Assembly (NCBI RefSeq): GCF_958979055.1
Contig: NC_084888.1
Coordinates: forward strand, 5,040,001-5,104,000
Direction: 5' to 3'
From: Alnus glutinosa
Lineage: Eukaryota > Streptophyta > Magnoliopsida > Fagales > Betulaceae
DNA: 64,000 nt
A program made the translations under genes and the position numbers. The notes beneath the pieces are model-generated. The model was not told where the DNA came from and made no database searches. It saw nothing but the letters and a program-made list of their open reading frames with translations. Below, piece after piece: positions 1 through 12,026 of the stretch. The stretch's first letter is position 1. Each line of letters opens with the position of its first letter.

Positions 1-720
1 CAACCGTCCGGACGTCAGACTCCACTATCCAGACACTCAGGCCTTAATATGAAAATTGCGTGCAGTAGGAGTGCAACCGTTTGGGCGCTAGGGCAACACC
101 GTCCGGACGTAGCTCTATTCAGGAAAGAATAATCAGCGAATTTGGAAAGTTGGTTGCACAGTTGTCCGTCCGGACGCCCTAAACTACCGTCCGGATGCGG
201 CCTAGAGAAAACCGAATCAGTGTCAATTTAGATCTTCTGTAACTTATAAATAGAGGCGTCTATGCATGTTATTTGTAAGAATTCGGTATTGAATTCCGTA
301 GAGCTCAGAGTATATTTTAGGAGTTGTTGTGCTTATCCACTCACTCTCAAACTGTTGCCATTGTGTGTTGCTGTTATGCTAAAATTGAAGTCTATCTTAG
401 GGAGAAGCCCTAAGATAAATGATTCCATTGAAGACCTATTCCAAATAGGAGATTTGGTTGGGAAGCGTTCACAACGGGTTTCGTGTCAGAGTAATAGGAA
501 CGATCGCTGCATTGGGGTATGTGAGTGTTACTTTCTATGTACTAGCTTTGTTTTTTGAATAGTGAAAATCTTGAGTTTGGCTACCCCGAAGTGATTTTTC
601 TCTTGAGTTTCTATTTCGTCAACAAAATATGTCTCTTTTAAATTCTGCAATTTAAATATTTTGTTACACACTATCACATACTTGGTAAATTATAAGTCAA
701 TTTTATTTTTCAGGATGAAC
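1..720. repeat. Probable LTR-retrotransposon fragment at window edge
   Basis: The first 200 bases hold several copies of the self-complementary motif CCGTCCGGACG or close variants (near 3, 106, 164 and 186). A TATA-like stretch (ataaatag, near 245) follows, then a non-coding-looking region. A 98-codon ORF at 262-558 has no recognisable domain. Motif clustering plus a promoter-like stretch suggests an LTR fragment, but neither end nor any retroelement coding sequence is visible, so the class is not established. Confidence 0.3.
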
Positions 721-2948
721 GTAGATCTAGTTTTGAAAAAATCTAAATCTAAGAACTTGGAGAAAAAGGGCCACTGACACTGGAGAGAAGATGACAAACG
801 AGGAAAGAGAGTCAATGGCACGATGGAGAAACTAAGACACCAAGATAGCAAATTCAGACGAGATAAGTCGTACCTGACAACAGATAAAACCTCAAGAGAG
901 GTGATAAAGACTAAAGAAACCTCTAGCCAAATAGCAGCATAAGGAAGAAAGGAAAAAAAAACATGATGAGGGAAGAGATGAGTTTCTTTCCTCCTCCCTC
1001 ATCAGGTTGAAAAAAAAAGCAAGAAAAATTTAGGTAGAAAAGAGGTCAAGTAATATTTTATTAAATGGAGAGCAAGTAAATTGAGACACATAAGCAAGTA
1101 ATATTTTTTTAAATGGAGAGCATCGACCTTCATTCTTTAAGGCTCTTTTATTTAATAAACATATTTGACAAAGATCATGTTAATCACAAACACAATGAAA
1201 AATGAAAAAAATAAAATTACCTACACAGTTTTTCATTTGATAAAAAATCCCATAATAAAAAAAATATTTCCAGACAAAGAGTACTGTGGTGAAAATTAGG
1301 GCGGTATACTACTTGTAAATCCGACATGAATTCAACACAAAATTAAAGAATGAGAGTTGAAGAATCTGACTCATTTTATTAAATGGGTAGAATTATGATT
1401 GACCTATATAGTCTTATAATATGTCTCGACATAACATGAATCCGACACGTAACATAATGACTAACAATTTTTAACATAATTTGCGAACTCGATACGAATC
1501 TAATACAAATTTAGAAGGTTATGGCTTAAGGGTTTGACTCGTTTAATTAAATAAAACAGTTTAAAATTAACCAATATAATTATATACCTATATTTTTATA
1601 CAATTCGAACTCGACACAAGAATACAAATGAGACTTTAGTGAAAATGGGGCAAAACCCAAGTTGAACATGGATAAACTATTAATTGATACAGACAAGTTG
1701 GTGCTGCACGTGTCGGAGCTTGTTAGATATTAAATGCAGAAACCCCTTTTAATTTGTTGTTGGCTATATTTAGCTACATGATTCTCTGGCATCGGTTACA
1801 CAGTTTTTTCTGATTCCTTTGCTCACCGGTCATGATATATCCTTCTAAACCCATTTACCAGTTTAATTAGTTCAGTTTCTCCCTTTCAATTTCTACCAAA
1901 CACATTTTTTCCACCGGTATCAATTCTTCATCCCTGCTTTCAATATTTCTCCGATCGAGCAAAGGAATATTAACTGAAGAAGTAGCCGGCCGGCGAAGCT
2001 ATGGATTCCTCCGCACTACTCTGATTCTCAAATTTGGAAAGCTACAGCATTTTCCTCTTCACTAGTCAGAAATGTCTTCCCAAAATATCATTTCATGCCT
2101 CTCCATTTTCTGTAGGTAAACCCTGTCTCCGTGATTAACTGGTTTCATAAATCCAGGCCAGGGATGGACAGCAAAACAGTGAATGAAGGTACAATATTAT
2201 ACACAGTTTGATTTGTTGTTTTTGTCTTGATGATCACTATGTTGTTTGTTTCATAGCATATAATATGCCTCTTAATTTCTTCCTCACAACTAAATATAGG
2301 GTTTTCTTTTTTTTTTAGAACTAATTGAATACAGATCATTTTCCATATATTTGCAAATCATACTCAAATTCATATAAACTATCATTATCTTCTCCAACAC
2401 AATCAGTGTAAAATAAGTAAAATTAGCAAAAAAAAAAAAAAAAAAAACTAATAAATCCCAATAAATGTAAATTTGAGATTTGTATTATACTTTGTTGTTA
2501 GGGTGTTAGAGGTTTCCTTACAAATTAAGATGACAATCTATAATTAGTGAAATAATTAAGCACAAAAATTTAACTTGTCAATTTAATTAATTAATTAGTG
2601 TCTAACTTTTCGGCTATTTAGTCTCTTCTCAAAACGAAATACTTATTACATGCACAATGCTTTGCATCGGTTTCTGGTTGACTATCAACCGATATCGTTG
2701 TAGAAAAAGACAATAAATCAAATGTCGTTTTCGTTGCATTTATCGCCAACAACCTTTACCCCGTCGTTTATGCATTGATTTACCCTTAACTTTATGCCAT
2801 ATGTCCTGGTCCCGAAAAGATAATAGAAAAGTTTGCGGACTTGCAGTAAAGCAAAGGCCCTTGAAAGGGAAAGAATAAAGATATATAGACACCTGAATCC
2901 GAAGAAGGAAAAGTACCTTTCAGCGAATTACTCTATAAAGCGTAGGGG
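721..2948. other. Intergenic, no gene recognised
   Basis: AT-rich sequence with short homopolymer runs (for example poly-A near 2430-2448). No ORF with a recognisable domain, no tRNA and no clear transposon ends were found. Confidence 0.6.
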
Positions 2949-2954
2949 TATATA

Positions 2955-3051
<97 letters not shown>
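2949..3051. repeat. Compound (TA)n(GA)n microsatellite
   Basis: About 40 bases of TA repeats run directly into about 60 bases of uninterrupted GA repeats. The apparent coding potential here (an ER-repeat peptide) is only the translation of the microsatellite. Confidence 0.95.
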
Positions 3052-3053
<2 letters not shown>

Positions 3054-3199
3054 AGATAGCAAAAACTAGTAATTACATGCTTTCAAAATTGAAGCTTCAT
3101 ATATATTAGGGTTAGGTTTAATAAAACACTTGGTTTTTCCTTTTATCAGGTAATAACAAGTTTAGTCTTTGACGATGAAATTGCTTTTGATAAATAATA

Positions 3200-4746
3200 G
3201 GAATAATTGTATCATTGATTCCTGTGATATGTCATAATTACAAATTACTCTCTATGGTTTAAAAAGTTCATAAGAAGTATTTGTGGTAAACTATAATTAC
3301 AAATCGATCCCTGGAGTCAAATTCCGTTAAAATTTTTGACAAATTTTGTTAAATGCTACGTCAGCGCCACATCAAACCAATAAGATAGCGACACGTGTCT
3401 ATTTTAATAAAAAAAATTAAGATTCAAAAAAAGAAAAAAAGAAAAAAAGAAAAACAAAACAAAAAAGCAAGGGGTGGCCGGGCATCACCCCAAGTGGCCG
3501 AGGGTGGCGTGCAGCCACCCTCAATGGCCTGGGGGCTAGGGGTGACCCCCGGCGGCCGCACGCCACCCTCATTGGCTGGGAGTGGCTGGGCCTAGGGTTG
3601 ACAATTTTGGACACAACCCGCGAATCCGATACGAAAATTCAGGGTTTGGGTTTAATATTATCGGGTTCGGGTCATAATCGGGTTGACCGACCCGTTTATA
3701 ATCTTGTCTGGCGGGTCAACCCGCCAGACACGATTAGCTCCTCTTTTTTTTAAAAGTCAGGTCCAAAAGGACCGAAACGGGGAAACCCTACCCGGATCAC
3801 GCATCACCCATTTCTTGTTTTCTTTTCGCTTCACGCCATCACCCAGTTGGGCCAGTGCCGCCAGTTCACCGTCTTCAATCTTCATGAAGTTCACAGACTC
3901 ACAGTTCACACCGCAACCCTCCTAAACGGCCAAGACACCTCTCGGAGACTCGGATCCTCCCCACGAGGTCCAGGGGCCCAAGCTCTCAGAGCTGCAAAAG
4001 CCGAGTTCTCAAAGCCGAGCTCCACCACGCAACCCTCCAAAACGGCGACGTCTCCACCGGCTCTGTCCGGGCTTTCCCTTCGATCTCCACCGGCGTCGTC
4101 CCCACCAGCTCTTTCCCTTCAATTTCCACCGGCGTCGTACCCACCGGATCTTTCAAGGTCCAAGCCAGTCGAACCTCCTAAAGGCGGAAGTGCTCGGTTC
4201 TAGTCATCAGATCTGGAGGCCTGGGCTTGCTAGCCCTGCTCGGTTGCTCCACCTCGTCGACGTCGTGTCCTGTGGGCTGTGGGGTGGGCACTGGGCTCAT
4301 CGACGTCGTGTCCTGTGGGTTGTGGGGTGGGCAGTGGGCACACGTTACCGGGTTCAACGGGTTCGTGTCGTGTAACCCGGTTCACAACCGGGTCGTGTTC
4401 GGGTTATAGTGTTTGACCCGATTAATAATCGGGTCAGCCGAGTCGACACGAACCCGAATTGCCAAGCCTAGCTGGGCCACCCCTTGCTTTTTTGTTTTGT
4501 TTGAATTTAATTTTTTTAAAAATAAGTTTATTTTTTTATTAAGATGGACACGTGTCGCCACCTTATTGGTTTGATGTGGCGCTGACGTGGCATTTAACAA
4601 AATCTATCAAAAAATTTAACGGAATTTGACTCCAGGGATCGATTTGTAATTATAATTTACCACAAGAACCTCCCATGAACTTTTTAAACTATATGGAGTG
4701 ATTTGTAATTATGACATACCATAGGGACCAATAATGTAATTTTTCC
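3200..4746. mobile_element. Mutator-like (MULE) non-autonomous element with long TIRs
   Basis: The two ends are inverted repeats of about 220 bases (roughly 3200-3420 and 4525-4746), beginning GGAATAATT on the left and, read inward, GGAAAAATT on the right. The element is flanked by a perfect 9-bp direct repeat, TAAATAATA, at 3191-3199 and 4747-4755. Long TIRs plus a 9-bp target duplication are the signature of Mutator-like transposons. No transposase is present. The inner margins are GC-rich and contain a repeated ggtggc-type motif seen again near 34990 and 48690. A second transposon (3593-4470) sits inside it. Confidence 0.85.
3593..4470. mobile_element. hAT-like element nested in the MULE, with GC-rich cargo
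   Basis: The ends are TAGGGTTGACAATT on the left and, read inward, TAGGCTTGGCAATT on the right, flanked by a perfect 8-bp direct repeat GCTGGGCC (3585-3592 and 4471-4478). An 8-bp duplication with TAGGG-type termini fits the hAT superfamily. Subterminal sequence is rich in cgggt/acccg motifs. The centre (about 3760-4330) is GC-rich and holds a proline/serine-rich ORF (3847-4203, 118 codons) of unknown origin. The cargo may be a captured host fragment, but no domain is recognisable. Confidence 0.8.
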
Positions 4747-4755
4747 TAAATAATA

Positions 4756-7226
4756 ATAGCTATTAATCATTCAACCTAACAGTAACAGTAAGGGAATCCA
4801 TCATTCAACCTATAAATAGGCCCCAACCCCATGTAAAAATAGAGATTGAACTTTAGAGAATTAAGCAAACTTTATTTGTTAGAATTTAACTCAGGCAACC
4901 AGAGTGAGACCCCTATAAAAGTTTATTAGGTTTGCTAATTTTGCAAGATTGTTTGAAAAGCCTAAAAGAACATAGAAGGATGTGTTCGTATTCACACCAT
5001 ACGAAAAACTGTACTAATAATATTTAATTTAAATTAATGGATTTTAGAGTTGCGATAGTATAGATCATGAGATAAGTTGTCACTTAGAGGTAAACATATG
5101 AACCATCTAACATGTTATAAGACAAAAAAATATCTGACAATATATTTAATGATTTGTTTAAAATACTTTTGAACAAAGAGGGTTGACGCACAAAGGAGAT
5201 AATTGAGTTCTTTCATAGGGGTGCGTGGTATTAGGGGTATACGAACGGTTTCAGTTATTTATTTTTAACTGCAATTGCCCCTCTAAGGTCAGTTAATAGT
5301 AGTAGTCATGCAGTTATTGGAGGCCAAACCGTAGCTGCTAATCGTATGTCAAATAATGGGCCATTTGGGTCTCTTTTAATATTTTGAGTTCTTTTGAGCC
5401 TCTTTTTATGATATACTTTAGAAGACAACTTGATGATATGAACACGACATTCTCATTGTCTTCTTTTTGTTCTCCCAAAATTGATGTGCCTCTTAAAATC
5501 ACTATTGGATCAAAATCCAACAATGATCTATCATAAATTCAATGGTAATTTTAAGAGCCACATCAATTTTGGGAGGACAAAAGGATGATATGTAGCATTC
5601 CTCTTTTCAAATTTTAATTATCTTTATCAAAATTATCATATATATATTTTTTGTATTATTTTTTATTCACTGTAGTCTTTTCTGTTCAATAATACATATT
5701 TTTTGTGACTATTCCCTTTATCCAAATATAATCCATTAATTATATTTAAAGATAATTTCTGGAAAATGCCTTACATTTGGAAAGGCATAAGCCATTTTTT
5801 TTTTCCCTGCGACAACTAATTTATTGTTGACCTAATTTTTTTTTTGTTGACCGATATTTTTTATTTGCCCTAAAAAAAATGATACCAAAACACACGTAGC
5901 CTAACTCATTAAAATTTAAAAGTATATAAAAGCCATAAAAGAAAAAGAAGAAGAAGAAGAAGATTTCAGTGAATTGTATGCTTGTAATAAATAGGGTAAA
6001 TATAGGTGCCCGTTTGCGTCTGCCAACGAACATTGCCGTTCCAACAAGCCGCCTTGTTAAATCAAATCGAATATTCCAACAAAGTTCCCTTCCCTCTACC
6101 ATATAGGAATCTTATTATGTTTCTCGGTAGTCTACACTCTTTGTATTTATTTAACATCACGACCTCTCGCCAACGTCGATGAAAGAAGTTGTTCAACCTA
6201 TAGAAATTTCAACCGCTTAGATCTTTGGATTTCGTACTCCTGAGATGAAGTGAATCGCCGCTCCCACCATTTTGCTCATTTCTTTTTAGGGCAAAATACT
6301 GCTTGAACGTCAGAAACTTTCCTTTGTTCGCAAGGCTTCGTCATGAGTGGACAATGTCTCTTATCCCAATTGACCAAAACATCCCTTATCCATTTTTCAT
6401 ACTACATCCGTGTCGCAAAAGCACCTTTCCGGTCAACCACGAAACCAATCAGCAAAAAATGTTGCTTTCAGCTATTATTAGTTGAAACTCAAAGACAATT
6501 GGACGTAATTTTTAATAAGTATTTTTTTTTATTTAAAAAAAAGAAATTCACATAATACTTTTAATTGTTAGGATTTAAATTAAATCGTATCAGTATTTGT
6601 TATTTTAATAATTATATTTTATCATATCTAAAGATGGTAAGTTTTTTATAAAAGATTTTATATGATAAAAAATTAAAAAATTCAAGGTGATAGAATTTAA
6701 AATAAAATTTAAAGAATTGTAAGTGATAGGTCACCTAAAATTTATGAGTACATTGATCCAGGCGGCCAGATTGGGGATATCACAGTCATTAAGGAAATCC
6801 TCAGGGCCAGTTAAATGACAAAGATGGAGAGACGAGACAACCAGGTCGAAACGGCGCCGTCTCAAAACGAACCCGACATGAAAACGACGCCGCTCCTTGT
6901 CCTCTTTCACCTTGCACCGCGCACTTTATCTCCTTGCCAAGTTGCCAACATCATTTCCCCATCTCTAAAGTCTCCAACCCCGCACTGTTTCGTCGCCGAT
7001 CACAAAATCTCTGACACCCACCTTTTCTCAAACCGCACCGAAACGCACTTGACGAAATCTTTAACCCCGTCTACGCCACCGACTCATTCCGAGTTGGCTG
7101 AGTTCTGACCGATTCTTTTACGAACCGACCTAAGTGGTCTGTACAAGTTACGATTTAACGAACTGTCGTCATTTTTCAGCTCTCTAATGTGATCGAGCCT
7201 GGATAGGTCAGAGCCGGAGAGTCGAA
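4756..7226. other. Intergenic and 5' region of the SnRK2 gene
   Basis: Mostly AT-rich sequence without a recognisable gene, apart from the fold-back element at 5460-5587. From about 6815 the base composition rises and becomes gene-leader-like. A 97-codon ORF at 6815-7108 ends 118 bases before the kinase start codon; it has no domain and could be a long upstream ORF or chance. The transcription start of the kinase gene cannot be placed. Confidence 0.5.
5460..5587. mobile_element. Fold-back MITE-like inverted repeat
   Basis: Two arms of about 50 bases (5460-5509 and 5538-5587) are inverted copies with only about eight mismatches and are separated by 28 bases. Weaker inverted similarity extends outward on both sides. 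Any transcript would form a long hairpin. No target-site duplication was resolved, so the family is not assigned. Confidence 0.6.
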
Positions 7227-10200
7227 ATGGATCGGGCCGGGTTAAACTTCGGGCCGGGTATGGACATGCCGATCATGCACGATAGTGACAGGTACGATTT
7301 CGTTCGAGATATCGGGTCAGGGAATTTCGGGGTCGCTAGGCTGATGAGGGACAAGCACACCAAGGAGCTCGTCGCCGTCAAGTACATCGAGCGGGGGGAT
7401 AAGGTCAGTTTCGTAAATTCACAAAATTATTTAGTTGCCATAATAGGTGTATTTTCTTTTCTTCAATTACTGTTTCGGCGTTTGGTATTTATGGGGGGTT
7501 TAATAGTGTGTGTTCGTATTTATGGTTGTTCTGGATTTCCTTTTTTATTAGTTTCTGGTGGTTTATTTTTGGGAATTGATATTTCCTACAAATAAATTGA
7601 TTAAATCAGTTGGTTATTTATAGTTTGGCTGCTGAGAAGCCAGAACAAGAAGAATGATTGGTATACACTTACTCAAGTCTATTTTTTCAACAATATATAT
7701 ATATTTTTTTTTTAAGCTATATTGTATGGAGTCAGAGAATATGTTCGGCTACCAAACAGAGAATTTTTTGTTAACTGGAATGTGTTAACGTTTTTGTCTA
7801 GCCACGAAGGATCTGGCACTTGCTTAAATTTCATTTGATGATGAAATATGACCAAATTTTGCAACACTCAACGAGCCACCTGATGGGTTACTGGATTGGA
7901 TGAATGGGGTTGGGCTGGCTTCTGTATAGATAGGTTGGGAATTCAAATCTCCATTTTTTTATTTGGCGTACTTCCTCTTTTACCTGTAACAATTTATTAT
8001 ATTTGTAACATTGTCTAATCAACATAAAACAATAAAGTCATCTAACTCTAATGTCAACTATATAATATCTTGTTTTTTCCTCTCATTTCCACCTTGCAAG
8101 CAAACTAGGGGAGGGATACTAGCTCACCTTTTTCTCTCATTATTTATTAAAACATTGAAAAGCAAGTGCTTCTGCCCTACTTAACGTGGTGTATCTAGAT
8201 AGAGTAATGCTAGAAACTACACTTTTGAAGATTGTGAGAGGAGGAGCTAAAGGCTTTCTTCTTCAAAACTCTTTACCAATGGACAACTGCCTATAAATGT
8301 TTACATATTTCTAATTTTCTTGATTTTTTGATCTTTTATCTTTTTCTGGTCAGGTGTTTCTCTTATATACTTATTGTATACTTGGGTTGCGCCCTTCCGC
8401 TCTTAATAAATTTTGATTACTTATAAAACGAGAAAAATTATGTCTCCTCTCCTTTGTTCTTCTCTCTCAACAAACTCCCAAAAATAGTTTAGAAGTTGGG
8501 GAGGGGGAGGGGTGAAGGGATAGAGAGAATAGGTGGAGGAAGGTTTAAGTTTACGGTGACCATTTTCTTTAATATGTTTATTTGATATTCATGAGATAAG
8601 ATTTTGATAGTGAAATGATAAAATTTTGTGGATTGCTGTATTGTTTGTTGCAGATAGATGAAAATGTTCAAAGAGAAATCATTAATCATAGGTCTCTGAG
8701 GCACCCCAACATCGTTAGGTTTAAAGAGGTTAGCTTATTTCTACAATTTTTAAAGCTTAAATCAGGTATCAAACGGTATGACGGCTTGATTGCTTTTGTA
8801 CATCCAAATTTGTAGGTCATTTTAACCCCCACACATCTGGCGATTGTAATGGAATATGCGTCTGGAGGAGAGCTTTTTGAACGAATATGCAGTGCAGGAC
8901 GCTTTAGTGAGGATGAGGTGCTTAATACAACATTCTTGAATTCCATTTTTCTTTTTGGCGTAAATGAACTATTTTTATCGTTTCTTCCCTCTACTTTGCG
9001 CTGCAGGCACGTTTCTTCTTTCAACAACTTATATCTGGAGTCAGCTACTGTCATGCAATGGTATTGGAACTTTTTCCTTTTATTTTTGATATCTTTATTT
9101 ATTTAATTTTGATAATTTGTTCTTTCCTTTGCATGGAAATGTGATAGTTTCTTCAGCTCCTTAGTATTTTGTTTCTTGGTGAAGCAAGTATGTCACCGTG
9201 ACCTGAAGCTGGAGAACACTTTGTTGGATGGAAGCCCAGCTCCTCGGTTGAAGATATGTGATTTTGGGTACTCCAAGGTACAATTTGTCTTTCTCTTTTT
9301 TGTTCTCTTTGATGTCAGTTCTCTGATTTTTCACTTCACTAGATTTAGGATTGTAAGGGTTAAGTCGAGAGAGAGAGATTGAGTGAGAGAAGAGAGGAGT
9401 GTGGGGGGGAGGGGTTGGACTGCTTTATATCGCTTAGTTTAGGTGCTCTGAATACACATTTCTCCACTACCTATTTTTGGAGAGGCTCTTGCTTCTCATG
9501 ACAAAACATTAATATTAGTTTCAGATGATTTTGACTTCAAAAAGTTTTTCTAATATTATGGGTGCTTTATCAGTCTTCAGTGCTTCATTCACAACCAAAG
9601 TCAACTGTGGGAACTCCGGCTTACATTGCTCCAGAAGTACTGCTAAGGCAAGAATATGATGGCAAGGTAAAAACTTGTCTAATTCAATCAATTGTTGTCT
9701 TCCTTGAATGCATCAGCTAATCGTATGCTTATTTTACCCGAAGTCTGGAACTGGGGCTTAAACTGGAGATATATATTTTGTATATTTAATCCCCCTTGAA
9801 TATCTATTTTTCCCGCTGTTTTTCTTTCTCCTGGTGCAAGTTCTTTGGATTCTACTTAAATTGCAGAACTTGTAGTTACTTTCTTTTAATTTCTAATGAT
9901 CTTACAATCTGATGTTTAATGAGTTGCTGTTTTGATGTTGTGTTGCATAAAATATCAGATTGCAGATGTGTGGTCATGTGGGGTCACCTTGTATGTGATG
10001 CTGGTGGGAGCATATCCTTTTGAGGATCCTGATGAACCAAAGGATTTCCGCAAGACTATACAAGTATATCATGGGGCCTTCTTATTACTTCGTGTCTTTA
10101 TATGACTTGAGATAAATTGCTTTATGCGTAACATGTTTTTATTGGTTCCACACAGAGAATTCTGAGTGTCCAGTATTCCATTCCAGACTGTGTTCAAATA

Positions 10201-12026
10201 TCTGCGGAGTGTCGTGACCTGATCTCACGAATTTTTGTTTTCGATCCTGCAACGGTTAGTGGTTTCTTGTTTCCAAAATCTTGGTCATTTTTTTTTTCTT
10301 TCAAATATATAGATAGTTCTTGTTCTATACTACTGCTTGATAAATGTTCTTATATATTTTTCCATACACTGCGACCTGGGTGTCTATGGTGGTCAGAATT
10401 TCAAAATTGATGTGCTTTGTTTGACCCTGGCTACCTGGATGTCAGCTATAAATACTGACTCCGTTTTTATTGAGTAGTTTTCTGCTCTGTGTATGTGTGC
10501 ACGCCTTCATTTGTGTGTCTGTATGGTCCCCCTGTACGTTTTTTTGTGTGTGCCTTTTTTTTTTTCTTCTTCTTATTAAATAATAGCCCAAACCCCAAAA
10601 CTTCTCAATCATCTTTAATGTTTAGCTGATCACTTCTCATAGCAGGTAGTATCTCATAGAATATAACTATAAATGAGTTAATTTACCATTTTCCATCAGC
10701 TTTTGCTTTTGGGACACTGAATTTTACTGGTGTTGTGATTAAATGGTTAAATCTTTCATTTCTCTCTGTTTAAGTGTGTTGGATAAGTGGTTTAACATAG
10801 TATCAAAAAAGGTGGTCTTCTATTTGAATATTTTCTATTTCTCCTATTTATAAAAATTAGGGAAATCAGGTCAGACCCCCATATGCTTTTGGCAATTTTG
10901 ACTTTAAGACCTTGGTTTACAATTTGATAAATTTAAGACCCGAGTTTGGGCCCATTCTAAATTTGAGACTTCCGTTAGTCTTTAGGTCAAATAACAGAAA
11001 TGACGGTGAAAATACAATTATGCCATTTAGATATATGAGGGGCATAATTGTTTTTCGCAGTCATTTTTATCATTTATTTGACGAAAAGATTGACGGAGGT
11101 CTCAAATCTATCAAATGGAAAATTGGGGTCTTAAAGTTAAAATGATTATGGTGTGTTCGGTAACAAAATTCTAAAAAATGAATATGATTCTGATTTTGGT
11201 TTTTTCAAAAACAAATCATATTTTATTCAACTTTTTCTAAACAAATTATATTTTATTCAAATTTTTTCTAAAAGGTCGAACCTCGAAATTCGGGCACCAA
11301 ATAAGAATTGAATTCTTATTTCCAAAATCCAACACCCAAACGCACCATTAGAAGTACATGGGATTATTATTTGATTTCCCTAAACATAACTTGTATTGGA
11401 CCCCATTTATCGAGGGCATATGTGAGAGGAATTGTTTAAGTAATTGATTAAATGGTTAAATTTCTAACTTCCAATTAGCTTAAGTTTTTGAGAATGCGTT
11501 ATTAGTTCCATCAAATTCTGTAAACAATTTTACTTGTTGAAATTAAAAAAATCCACCATTCTTGGACCATGCTGTAGAAAGTTGAATGGTAATGGAGTGT
11601 CGATATATTTATTTGTTTACTTTATGAATTTATTTTGTTGGTGTTGGGCGAATATTTTAGTGCAATGAAGGATAACTTGCACTTGTGCTAGCTTAATCGT
11701 TAAGGCTGATGCATATGGAAACTTAAATGCAACAGAGGATCAGCATTCCTGAAATCAAGAACCATGAATGGTTTTTGAAGAATCTCCCAGCAGACTTAAT
11801 GGACGAAAAGACGATGGGCAATCAATTTGAAGAGCCAGACCAACCGATGCAGAGCATGGATCTGATCATGCAGATAATTGCCGAGGCCACTGTACCAGCA
11901 GCTGGGACTCATAACCTCGACCAGTATTCGTTCGACAACATGGATATGGATGATGACATGGACGACTTGGAATCTGACTCCGAGCTTGATATCGACAGCA
12001 GTGGGGAGATAGTCTATGCACTGTGA
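7227..12026 (+). CDS. SnRK2.6: SnRK2 subgroup III serine/threonine protein kinase (OST1-type), nine exons
   Basis: Core kinase of abscisic acid signalling: in the known pathway PP2C phosphatases hold it inactive until ABA receptors bind, after which it phosphorylates ion channels and bZIP factors in guard cells and seeds. Exons: 7227-7403, 8654-8728, 8816-8917, 9007-9060, 9185-9277, 9574-9666, 9959-10063, 10156-10254, 11736-12026. All junctions are GT-AG and fall between codons; the protein is 362 aa, the normal length. Visible motifs: glycine loop GSGNFG, ATP-binding lysine in VAVKYIE, catalytic [11 protein letters not shown], an activation loop with the conserved SSVLHS and GTPAYIAPE, the SnRK2 box, and an acidic C-terminal ABA box ending [19 protein letters not shown] and the [11 protein letters not shown] stretch favour SnRK2.6 over SnRK2.2/2.3, which would be the alternative. 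Intron 8 carries two small transposons. Confidence 0.95.
10880..11140. mobile_element. MITE-like inverted-repeat element in intron 8 of the kinase gene
   Basis: Sequence near 10897-10945 (containing actttaagacc, then a tttgataaattt-type segment) recurs inverted near 11090-11142. This gives terminal inverted repeats of roughly 45-50 bases around a 150-base core. Exact ends and target duplication were not resolved. Confidence 0.6.
11147..11350. mobile_element. Second small TIR element in intron 8 of the kinase gene
   Basis: Begins ATGGTGTGTTCGG and ends with the inverted equivalent (CCAAACGCACCAT on the + strand). The body is AT-rich. The TTYGG/CCRAA ends resemble the many hAT-like MITEs in plant introns. 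It abuts the preceding element. Confidence 0.55.

Noticed and set aside
2833..3069. 78-codon ORF with an arginine/glutamate repeat tail
   Set aside because: It is the translation of the TA/GA microsatellite.
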